Below are positions 7,252 to 13,147 of a DNA stretch of 15,899 nucleotides, in pieces (positions within the stretch are counted from its first letter, which is position 1; each line of letters opens with the position of its first letter). The notes under the pieces were generated by a model. It did not search any database and was not told where the DNA came from. It worked only from the letters and a program-made list of their open reading frames with translations. A program made the translations under genes and the position numbers. This DNA comes from DATEDA01 sp035286595 (GTDB taxonomy: Bacteria; Pseudomonadota; Gammaproteobacteria; Burkholderiales; SG8-39), in the NCBI GenBank assembly GCA_035286595.1, contig DATEDA010000108.1, positions 1 through 15,899 on the forward strand, read 5' to 3'.

Positions 7252-7991
7252 TGGCCGGGGTCCTGCTGCAGGCGAGCGGTGTCACCAAGCACTTCGGCGG
7301 GTTCTACGCGCTCGACAAGGTCGACCTCGAGGTCCGGGAAGGCGAGCGGCTCGGGCTGATCGGCCCGAACGGGTCGGGAAAGACCACGCTCGTGAACTGC
7401 ATCACCGGCACGCTGCGCCACGACGAGGGCACGGTCCGCTTCAACGGGCACGACATCTCGCGCCTCGCCACGCATGGCCGGATCCGGCTGGGTCTCGCGC
7501 GCAGCTTCCAGATTCCCAAGCCCTTCGCCTCGATGAGCGTCGTCGACAACCTCCGCGTCCCGCTGCTCTACGCGGCGAGCGCGCATGCGGGCGCGGCGAA
7601 GGTGTCCGAGGCGCGATCGCGCGAGGAAGCGATGGTGATCCTCCGCGAGGTGGGGCTGGAGGAGAAGGCCGAGGAGCGCTCGGGCGGGCTCACCCAGGTC
7701 GACATGCGCAAGCTCGAGCTCGCGCGCGCGATGGCCTCCAGACCGAAGCTGCTGATCTCCGACGAGGCGATGGCCGGCCTCTCCTCGAGCGAGGTCGACG
7801 ACATCATCACGCTGCTGCTCAAGATGAAGGATCGCGGCGTCGCCGTGATCATGATCGAGCACATCATGCGCGCGGTGATGAGGTTCTCCGAGCGGGTGGC
7901 GGTGCTCGACGCGGGGAAGAAGATCGCCGACGGCTCCCCGCAGGAAGTGGTCGCCAACCCCGACGTGCAGCGGGCCTACCTTGGCGAATAG
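7251..7991 (+). CDS. livG: LIV-type ABC transporter ATPase LivG
   Basis: This 246-residue nucleotide-binding subunit has Walker A GPNGSGKT (38-45), Q-loop Gln87, Walker B with Asp171-Glu172 in LLISDEAMAGL, and the switch His204 in MIEHIM. The ABC signature, normally LSxGQ, reads LTQVD (147-151) here, followed by the normal MRKLELARAM helix. The residue after the catalytic Glu is Ala rather than the usual Pro. These changes affect the half-site that meets the partner's ATP, so the LivG/LivF pair may have unequal ATP sites. The start ATG at 7251 overlaps the livM stop and is preceded by GGAGGAA (7238-7244). Confidence 0.92.
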   Translation: MAGVLLQASGVTKHFGGFYALDKVDLEVREGERLGLIGPNGSGKTTLVNCITGTLRHDEGTVRFNGHDISRLATHGRIRLGLARSFQIPKPFASMSVVDNLRVPLLYAASAHAGAAKVSEARSREEAMVILREVGLEEKAEERSGGLTQVDMRKLELARAMASRPKLLISDEAMAGLSSSEVDDIITLLLKMKDRGVAVIMIEHIMRAVMRFSERVAVLDAGKKIADGSPQEVVANPDVQRAYLGE

Positions 7992-8712
7992 CATCACCGT
8001 CGAGGGCGTGCGCGCCGGGTACGGCGCGGTCCAGGTGCTCGAGGGGATCTCGCTCCGCGTGAACGACGGCGAGACCGTCGCGCTGCTCGGCACGAACGGC
8101 AACGGCAAGAGCACGCTCCTGAAGGCGATCATGGGCATCGTGCGGCCGAGCGCCGGGCGGATCGTCGCCGAGGTCGACGGTCGGTCCCACGATCTCGTCG
8201 GCCTCGAGCCCGAGCAGGTCGTCAACCTCGGCATCGGGCTCGTGCCCGAGGGACGACGCCTGTTCCCGAAGCTCACCGTCCACGAGAACCTGCTGCTCGG
8301 CGCGTCGCGCGCAGCGGCGCGCGGGCGCATCGCCGAGAATTTGAAGTTCTGCCTCGACGTGTTCCCGGTGCTCGCCGAGCGCCGCAACCAGCTCGCCGGC
8401 AGCCTGTCGGGCGGCGAGCAGCAGATGCTCGCGCTCGCCCGCGCGATCATGACCGCGCCGAAGATCCTGCTGATCGACGAGCCGTCCGTCGGGCTCGCGC
8501 CGATCCTCGTCGCCCGGACGATCGAGAAGATTCAGGAGCTGAAAACGAAGTTCGGGCTGACGGTCCTGATGGCGGAGCAGAATTTCACCCAGGCGATCAA
8601 GATCGCCGACCGCGGCTACGTCATCGTGCACGGCCACATCGAGTTCGAGGGCGGCTCGCGCGAGGAGATGCGGGACAACGAGATGATCCGCAGGCTGTAC
8701 CTCGGGGCGTAG
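7981..8712 (+). CDS. livF: LIV-type ABC transporter ATPase LivF
   Basis: This 243-residue second ATPase has Walker A GTNGNGKS (37-44), an intact signature LSGGE (142-146), and Walker B LLIDEP with Asp166-Glu167. The switch position is Gln200 in AEQNFTQA, which is usual for LivF rather than a defect. It starts at TTG 7981 inside the last codons of livG, an 11-base overlap. TTG is chosen because MANSITVEGVRAGYG aligns with the normal LivF beginning and no ATG or GTG lies nearby in frame upstream of the first strand. No strong Shine-Dalgarno is seen, so expression likely depends on coupling to livG. Confidence 0.92.
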   Translation: MANSITVEGVRAGYGAVQVLEGISLRVNDGETVALLGTNGNGKSTLLKAIMGIVRPSAGRIVAEVDGRSHDLVGLEPEQVVNLGIGLVPEGRRLFPKLTVHENLLLGASRAAARGRIAENLKFCLDVFPVLAERRNQLAGSLSGGEQQMLALARAIMTAPKILLIDEPSVGLAPILVARTIEKIQELKTKFGLTVLMAEQNFTQAIKIADRGYVIVHGHIEFEGGSREEMRDNEMIRRLYLGA

Positions 8713-8730
8713 CCGCCCCCTGTCGGGGCG
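8704..8730 (+). terminator. Alternating hairpins at the end of the importer operon
   Basis: Three GC blocks, GGGGCG (8704-8709), CGCCCC (8714-8719) and GGGGCG (8725-8730), can form either of two 6-bp hairpins that share the middle block. The first overlaps the livF stop codon; the second is followed by TTCTC. This looks like the operon terminator, with translation up to the stop codon deciding which fold forms. The T-run is weak. The bases to 8777 show no clear promoter for the next gene. Confidence 0.45.
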
Positions 8731-8777
8731 TTCTCAGTACATCTACCGGCTCACCCCCCAGCCTCTACAAGGCTCAA

Positions 8778-9380
8778 ATGGACAAACTCCGCGCGTGTCT
8801 CGCATTGCTCGGGTCGGTCGTCGCGTTCACCGCATCCGCGGCCGACGGCACCGGGAGTTTCTCCGTCCGTGGTGCCGGGCTGCTGACCTGCGACATCTTC
8901 GTGAAGGAGCGTGCGCAGCAATCAAGGGCTTACCTGATGATCGGCGGGTGGCTGGACGGCTACATCAACGGGCTGAATCAGTACGCTCCGGACACCTACG
9001 ACATCGTGTCGTTCGAGTCCACCGAGCTGCTCGCGGTGATCATCGCCGAGCACTGCCAGGCGCACCCGAAGGACCGCTTGTTCTCCGTCGTCAACACGAT
9101 CGTGATCAGGCTCGGCGACGATCGGATCCGCGAGCGCTCCCCTTTGACCGCCGTGAAGGTCGGCAAGTACGAGACTCGCCTGTACGAGGAGACGCTCCGG
9201 CGCGTGCAGCGGGCGCTGAGCGAGCGAGGCCACTTCAGCGGTCAGCTCACCGGGTCCTGGGACGACAAGACCGAACGCGCGCTCCGAGCGTTCCAGCGCG
9301 CGTCCGACCTGCAGGCTACCGGCTTTCCGGACCAAAAGACGCTGTGGCGCTTGCTCCGACGCGAGCGCGCGGCGAAGTAG
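8778..9380 (+). CDS. Secreted protein with C-terminal peptidoglycan-binding domain
   Basis: This is a 200-residue protein. A signal peptide covers about residues 1-21 (MDKLRACLALLG start, cleavage near ASA). The middle domain (about 28-110) has Cys38 and Cys93, likely a disulfide, around YLMIGGWLDGYINGLNQY, and resembles the Rap1a/Tai-like helical fold in pattern; I am not certain of that link. Residues about 133-195 form a PG_binding_1 domain, with RVQRALSERGHFSG, DDKTERALRAFQRA and a final LWRLLRRE helix. The product probably sits in the periplasm attached to the cell wall. The start ATG has a weak AAGG ten bases upstream. It follows the importer by 65 bases on the same strand but has no obvious link to transport. 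Confidence 0.8.
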   Translation: MDKLRACLALLGSVVAFTASAADGTGSFSVRGAGLLTCDIFVKERAQQSRAYLMIGGWLDGYINGLNQYAPDTYDIVSFESTELLAVIIAEHCQAHPKDRLFSVVNTIVIRLGDDRIRERSPLTAVKVGKYETRLYEETLRRVQRALSERGHFSGQLTGSWDDKTERALRAFQRASDLQATGFPDQKTLWRLLRRERAAK

Positions 9381-9399
9381 CTCCGCCGGGCCCGAGGGC

Positions 9400-9428
9400 C
9401 GGGACCGCCACCGGGCCGGGAGGTCCCG
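9400..9428. terminator. Possible bidirectional terminator between convergent genes
   Basis: A 7-bp inverted repeat, CGGGACC (9400-9406) and GGTCCCG (9422-9428), lies exactly between the ends of two convergent genes and could end transcription from both sides. The loop is 15 bases and there is no T-run, so support is moderate at best. Confidence 0.35.
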
Positions 9429-11027
9429 TCAGCCCGCGCGGACGAGCCGCCTGCGGCGACGCTGCGCGACCCCGAGCGCGGCGAGACCGATCGCCAACAA
9501 GACGATCGAGGCGGGTTCGGGCACGTTCGCCGTGGTCAACAGGAAGGAGTTTGCGAGCACGGTGTTGAAGCCCTCCAGCTGATAGTCCCCGGCGAACAAC
9601 GGCGGGCTGTTGAACAGGTTCTCCTGCTCGATGTGTTGGAAGAGCGGGCCGAGCGCGCCGACGTCGAAGCTCAGCCCGAACGCGGTCAGCGCGAGGCTCG
9701 CCTTCAGCACGTCGATCTGGAAGATCCCGTCGATTCCTAGCGACGTGTCGTTGCTGAACAAGCCGTGAACGAAGAACGTCGGGGTGACAAGCGTCTCGTC
9801 CGAGAGCAGCGCGATGTCGGGAAGCGCGTCCCAGAGACCGGTGAGCGAGGTCACCGGATTGGGGTTCCCCTCGACCATCACCGGGTGGTCGAATTGCAGG
9901 TCGACGAAGAGCGTCGGGGTCAGCTCGAAGTTCTGGATCACTTTCAGGATCGGACCCATGTCGATATCGACGAGGTCGGCGCTCATATCGAAGATGCCGA
10001 CATCGACGCTCACCCCTCCGCCGGGCAATCCCAAGGGCGCCATGAGGAGCCCGTCGAGGTCGACCGTCAGTTTGATGAAATCGTCCTCCCCGCCCGCCGT
10101 CAGCTTGTTTCCGACGACGCCGCCGGACGCGTTGATATCCGGGATGTGGATCGTCACCCCACCGATGCTCCCCAGCGGGTTGGTCGGGCTCGGAATCGAG
10201 ATCTCTTCGTCGAACTGGAACAGGGCGGGATCCAGCTGACCGAGGATCTTGATCTGGCCCGAGCTGTTCTCGTTGAACGAGATCAATTCGACCGTCTGGT
10301 CGGAAAATCCAAACTCGGTTGCGCCTTGGGCGCAGCCGGCCCCGATGAAGCATACCTGGCCAGCCAGGCTTCCCTGCACGCCGAGGACCGCCTCCATCTT
10401 GGCCGAAACCTCGGGGGAATTGGTATTGAGTGCGCCGCCTGCCAGCGCACTCTGGGGGTTCAGATTGAAGAATTCCCCCTTGGCGGGCGCGTCCGGCAAG
10501 GCCGCCTGCACGTCGAAGTGAACCGTGGCGTTGACCGAGCCGCTGTCGAACTTGGCGCCGAAGTTGAAGCCGGCCCTTCCCGACGTGCCGACGTCGGCCT
10601 GGGCGCCGGTGCGAGTGTCGAGATCACCGACGTCGACGTTGTGGATGTGGATGCCGCCGGGGTTATGGAAATGGCCCCCGGTGCACAAGAAGCCGTGACA
10701 CTCCCAACCCGAGGGCAGATGAACGTGCGGAACCGGCACGATCACGTCGACGATTCCGCCGGTGAATCCTGGACCGACCGAGGTACTCTCCGACCAGGGC
10801 GTGCCGAGAAAGAACGATGGCTCGAGCTGAGTCGCTTGGCCCGGACCCCACATGCTTTGCCCGGCAGTGTTGAACACGAGCGGCCCCGGATCGTAGATGA
10901 CGGGTGCGGCAAGCGCCGCAGCCGGGGCGAGCCCGGCGACCAGGCCGATCCCCAGCGCGCGTCGAAAACGGCCGGGACGAACGGATTCGCCCCTGTCCAG
11001 CACCTCCGAGATGCGACCTGAGCTCAT
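9429..11027 (-). CDS. PEP-CTERM-sorted surface protein, His-rich
   Basis: This is a 532-residue secreted protein. The signal peptide has a long basic n-region up to FRRA and a hydrophobic core to about residue 41 (cleavage near ALA-AP). The C-terminus carries the PEP-CTERM sorting signal from residue 502: VPEPAS, a hydrophobic helix, then a run of Arg (QRRRRR). Exosortase/archaeosortase-type enzymes cut such signals, usually in species with exopolysaccharide. The body is rich in Gly, Asp and beta-prone sequence with no family I recognise. Residues 101-129 hold seven His and two Cys (HVH, ECH, CTGGHFHN, GIHIHN), a likely metal-binding patch. The start has a good GGAGGGGAGG upstream. It has its own promoter and seems independent of its neighbours. 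No exosortase gene is in the window. Confidence 0.88.
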   Translation of the reverse strand: MSSGRISEVLDRGESVRPGRFRRALGIGLVAGLAPAAALAAPVIYDPGPLVFNTAGQSMWGPGQATQLEPSFFLGTPWSESTSVGPGFTGGIVDVIVPVPHVHLPSGWECHGFLCTGGHFHNPGGIHIHNVDVGDLDTRTGAQADVGTSGRAGFNFGAKFDSGSVNATVHFDVQAALPDAPAKGEFFNLNPQSALAGGALNTNSPEVSAKMEAVLGVQGSLAGQVCFIGAGCAQGATEFGFSDQTVELISFNENSSGQIKILGQLDPALFQFDEEISIPSPTNPLGSIGGVTIHIPDINASGGVVGNKLTAGGEDDFIKLTVDLDGLLMAPLGLPGGGVSVDVGIFDMSADLVDIDMGPILKVIQNFELTPTLFVDLQFDHPVMVEGNPNPVTSLTGLWDALPDIALLSDETLVTPTFFVHGLFSNDTSLGIDGIFQIDVLKASLALTAFGLSFDVGALGPLFQHIEQENLFNSPPLFAGDYQLEGFNTVLANSFLLTTANVPEPASIVLLAIGLAALGVAQRRRRRLVRAG

Positions 11028-11066
11028 CGCGGGCCTCCCCTCCAGTCAGCCGGGTCTTCCTGACAT

Positions 11067-11083
11067 GCGGGTTTCGTGCCCGC
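11067..11083 (-). other. Small hairpin in the PEP-CTERM gene leader
   Basis: GCGGG (11067-11071) and CCCGC (11079-11083) pair around a 7-base loop inside the predicted 5' leader, about 40 bases upstream of the start codon and near the predicted transcript start. It may affect message stability. It is too short to be called a known riboswitch or thermosensor. Confidence 0.25.
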
Positions 11084-11099
11084 CTTGAGTTTTCAATGA

Positions 11100-11130
11100 G
11101 TTATAGCAACCCGGCGCACCCGCCTGTCAA
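11100..11130 (-). promoter_or_regulatory. Sigma70-like promoter for the PEP-CTERM gene
   Basis: On the minus strand a perfect -35 TTGACA (11125-11130) is followed after 19 bases by TATAAC (11100-11105), five of six consensus bases. The spacer is two bases longer than ideal. This AT-rich stretch stands out against the GC-rich surroundings. Transcription would start near 11093 and give a leader of about 65 bases. Confidence 0.55.
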
Positions 11131-11163
11131 GTTCGGCGAGAATTTGTAAGATTTACCGACGCC

Positions 11164-11181
11164 GGGCTCGGGTCGGAGCCC
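11164..11181 (-). terminator. Possible terminator after the decarboxylase gene
   Basis: GGGCTC (11164-11169) pairs with GAGCCC (11176-11181) around a 6-base loop, starting 17 bases past the decarboxylase stop codon on the minus strand. An AT-richer stretch (TAAATCTTACAAATT) follows about 15 bases later, but there is no classical T-run next to the stem. Confidence 0.35.
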
Positions 11182-11198
11182 TTCGCGTCTCCGCACCT

Positions 11199-12182
11199 CT
11201 AGGCGCGGTCCAGCCTGAACAGCCTGACCGCGTTCGTCCGCCCGATCTTGAGGCGATCGTTCTCGCTGATGCTGGCGGCGTCGAACCAGATCGCCGCGTG
11301 ATCGATGTTCTCGAACGGCCAGTCGGTCGAGAAGAGAATGCGGTCGACGCCGATCTCCAGGATCGCGTCGATCAGCGTCTGGGTCCGGAAGTTCCCCGAG
11401 GTCGTCAGGTAGAAGTTTTGGGAGAAGTACTCCGCGATCTTCTTCTTGGCCGGGTACCGCGGCGGCGCCTTCACCCACGCGTTGCGGTTGTCGACGCGCC
11501 ACATGCTGTAGGGAAGCCCCTCGCCCATGTGCCCGACGATGATCTGGATCCGCGGGTACTTGTCGAAGAGCCCCGAGCCCATCAGGCGCAGCGCGTGGAC
11601 CGCCGTCTCCTGGCCGAACGCCCAGGTCGGCCCGAGCAGCCACGGGTGGCCCGCGTAGATCTGCGCCATGCTGGGCAGCGGATTGCGGGGATGGAGATAG
11701 AAGGGGATATCGAGCCGCTCGACCACTTCCCAGAACGGCCAGTATTGCGACAGGTCCAGATAGACTGCCGTGTCGGGGTCGCGGATCTGCGAGAAGCCGT
11801 TGACGAGCGCGCCCTTGAAGCCGAGCTCCTTGACGCAGCGCTCGAGCTCCCGGATCGCGAGATCGGGATCCTGCATCGGGAGCGCCGCAAGCGCCTGGAA
11901 TCGCGTGGGGCGCTTGCGAACCTGCTCGGCGAGGAAGTCGTTCGCGCGCCGCGCGATCTCGTTCGCCCGCGCGGGGTCGGGGATCGCCTGAATCGCCGGC
12001 GCGTTCAGCGACAGCAGCGTCAGCTCGATGCCGTGCTCGTCCATGAGCCGCAGCCGCTTCTCGTGGATGTCGAGCAGGCGCCCGCTGAGCTCGCCCCAGA
12101 CGCTGTCGGGAAAAAACCCGGCCGAGTCCTGCAGCGTCTCCGGGATCGCGAAATGCTCTTCGAGGGCGATCTTCCCTTGCAT
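11199..12182 (-). CDS. Gamma-resorcylate (2,6-dihydroxybenzoate) decarboxylase
   Basis: This 327-residue amidohydrolase-2 family protein has the length of the characterised Rhizobium gamma-resorcylate decarboxylase, and the characteristic stretches MQGKIALEEHFAIPETLQDS, LYLHP-type YLHPRNPLP, GPTWAF-QETAVHALRLM and TTSGNFRTQTLIDAILEIG match my memory of that enzyme closely. The metal ligands fall at the same numbers: Glu8, His10, His164 and Asp287; His218 and Glu221 of the GHMGEGLPY active-site segment are also present. The enzyme non-oxidatively and reversibly converts 2,6-dihydroxybenzoate to resorcinol and CO2; published gene names for it include graF, rdc and tsdA. It is cytoplasmic. The start ATG is four bases after the stop of a gene remnant, whose last codons (GGAAAGG at 12191-12197) supply the only visible ribosome-binding site. 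The substrate could also be a related hydroxybenzoate. Confidence 0.9.
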   Translation of the reverse strand: MQGKIALEEHFAIPETLQDSAGFFPDSVWGELSGRLLDIHEKRLRLMDEHGIELTLLSLNAPAIQAIPDPARANEIARRANDFLAEQVRKRPTRFQALAALPMQDPDLAIRELERCVKELGFKGALVNGFSQIRDPDTAVYLDLSQYWPFWEVVERLDIPFYLHPRNPLPSMAQIYAGHPWLLGPTWAFGQETAVHALRLMGSGLFDKYPRIQIIVGHMGEGLPYSMWRVDNRNAWVKAPPRYPAKKKIAEYFSQNFYLTTSGNFRTQTLIDAILEIGVDRILFSTDWPFENIDHAAIWFDAASISENDRLKIGRTNAVRLFRLDRA

Positions 12183-12186
12183 CGTT

Positions 12187-12258
12187 TCAGACCTTTCCCG
12201 ACGTCTGCACCATCTGCTCCGGCGTGAACGGGTGCTCGAGCCCGGTGGGGCCGAGGCC
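12187..12258 (-). pseudogene. C-terminal remnant of a molybdopterin-subunit gene
   Basis: Read on the minus strand, this stretch encodes GLGPTGLEHPFTPEQMVQTS-GKV and then TGA. The intact molybdopterin subunit in this window ends with QPFTPEKILQALRKV and TGA. The last 45 bases of the two (12187-12231 and 13148-13192) align without gaps with 38 identical, including 15 in a row (12217-12231 and 13178-13192). No start codon or upstream body is present: the frame stays open only to 12297 and runs into the neighbouring ABM gene in another frame. It is therefore a scar of a second molybdopterin-subunit gene that once lay directly upstream of the decarboxylase, or a duplicated end of the present one. 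It ends four bases before the decarboxylase ATG and contains its likely ribosome-binding site, which may explain why it persists. Confidence 0.65.
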
Positions 12259-12260
12259 CG

Positions 12261-13070
12261 TCAGTCGATCGCCTTGTAGAGCCGCTCGTCGTAGAGGCTA
12301 CCGGTGAGCGGGTTGAACAGAAACAGCGCATCGGTGGGCATGCCGCTCCCGGGAGGGATGGCGAACAGACCGTCCCGGAAATTCTTGACGTCGCTGGTCA
12401 CCTGGTGCGCTTCCTGGTCCTTGGCCGCGCTCCACATCTCGACGATCGTCATGTGGTTCGGACGGTTCGCCTGCGTGAGCGCATCGAAGCGCACGTTCCC
12501 GACGTGCTTGCGGCTCGCCGTGACGATTCGTTTCACCAGTTCGATGCCGCACGGCCCGCTCTCGCTCACCTGCCGTTTGCACGGGGGAAACTGCTCGGGC
12601 GGAATGATGTCCACGTGGGTGACGACGAATAGCGTGGCGGCCGTCGCTTTGCGCACCTTCGCCGGGTCGGCGGCATCGAGGCCGGCGTGCGGGCGCTCAT
12701 CGTAGGGGTTGTACAGGTGCGGCTGAAGCGCCTTGCGAAACGCGACCGTATGGGCTGCCTTCGCATGGGCGTTTCTGGCATCTCCGTCGGCCCATGCTTC
12801 CAGGATCACGAAGTGATTCCGCTGGCCGATCCGCTGCAACGTCTCGAAGCGCAGATTGCCCGCCTCCTTCCTGCCGGTGGCGCTCTGCGCCTTGATCAAG
12901 GCGGCAGCCTTGTCGGTGGCGCCCGGCGCAACCTCGATGTAGGTGACGATGAAGTACGGCTTGTCCGACAGCATTGTTCCATCGCCCAGCTTCACGTCGG
13001 CCTGTACGGCCGGCATGAGACCGAACGACGCGAGCGCGAGCCACAGCGAAGCACGAAGTGCCGATTGCAT
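12261..13070 (-). CDS. Secreted protein with two tandem ABM domains
   Basis: This is a 269-residue protein. A signal peptide (about 1-24, ending AVQA) points to the periplasm. Two copies of an antibiotic-biosynthesis-monooxygenase (ABM) ferredoxin-like domain follow, at about 38-116 and 146-236. The copies share GNLRFETLQRIGQRNHFVILEAW and, about 120 residues later, GNVRFDALTQANRPNHMTIVEMW in the same relative place, each followed by an A-x-AH segment. Each half also ends in a YDER motif. Two Cys (164, 174) lie in an insertion of the second copy. ABM domains usually pair as dimers and act as cofactor-free quinol oxygenases or haem enzymes, so this looks like a built-in dimer. The start is set by GGGAGGAA just before the ATG. 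It sits between the Mo hydroxylase and the decarboxylase. Confidence 0.82.
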   Translation of the reverse strand: MQSALRASLWLALASFGLMPAVQADVKLGDGTMLSDKPYFIVTYIEVAPGATDKAAALIKAQSATGRKEAGNLRFETLQRIGQRNHFVILEAWADGDARNAHAKAAHTVAFRKALQPHLYNPYDERPHAGLDAADPAKVRKATAATLFVVTHVDIIPPEQFPPCKRQVSESGPCGIELVKRIVTASRKHVGNVRFDALTQANRPNHMTIVEMWSAAKDQEAHQVTSDVKNFRDGLFAIPPGSGMPTDALFLFNPLTGSLYDERLYKAID

Positions 13071-13109
13071 TGGTTCCTCCCTTGGACGAAACGCCTAGCG
13101 AACCGCTAC

Positions 13110-13137
13110 GGGCCGCCTCGCTCTCCGAGGCCGGTCT
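13110..13137 (-). other. Stem-loop between hydroxylase and ABM genes
   Basis: GCCTCG (13115-13120) and CGAGGC (13126-13131) form a perfect 6-bp stem, extended by five more pairs (two G-U) after a one-base bulge. It begins about 11 bases past the molybdopterin-subunit stop codon. No T-run follows, so it could be a Rho-aided terminator, an attenuator or an mRNA end protector. No sigma70 promoter for the ABM gene is evident in this 77-base gap, so some read-through is expected. Confidence 0.4.
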
Positions 13138-13147
13138 CTCTTTGCAC

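Noticed and set aside
9765..11021. Long plus-strand open frame opposite the PEP-CTERM gene
   Set aside because: No recognisable domain, whereas the minus strand has a signal peptide, a PEP-CTERM tail and a promoter.
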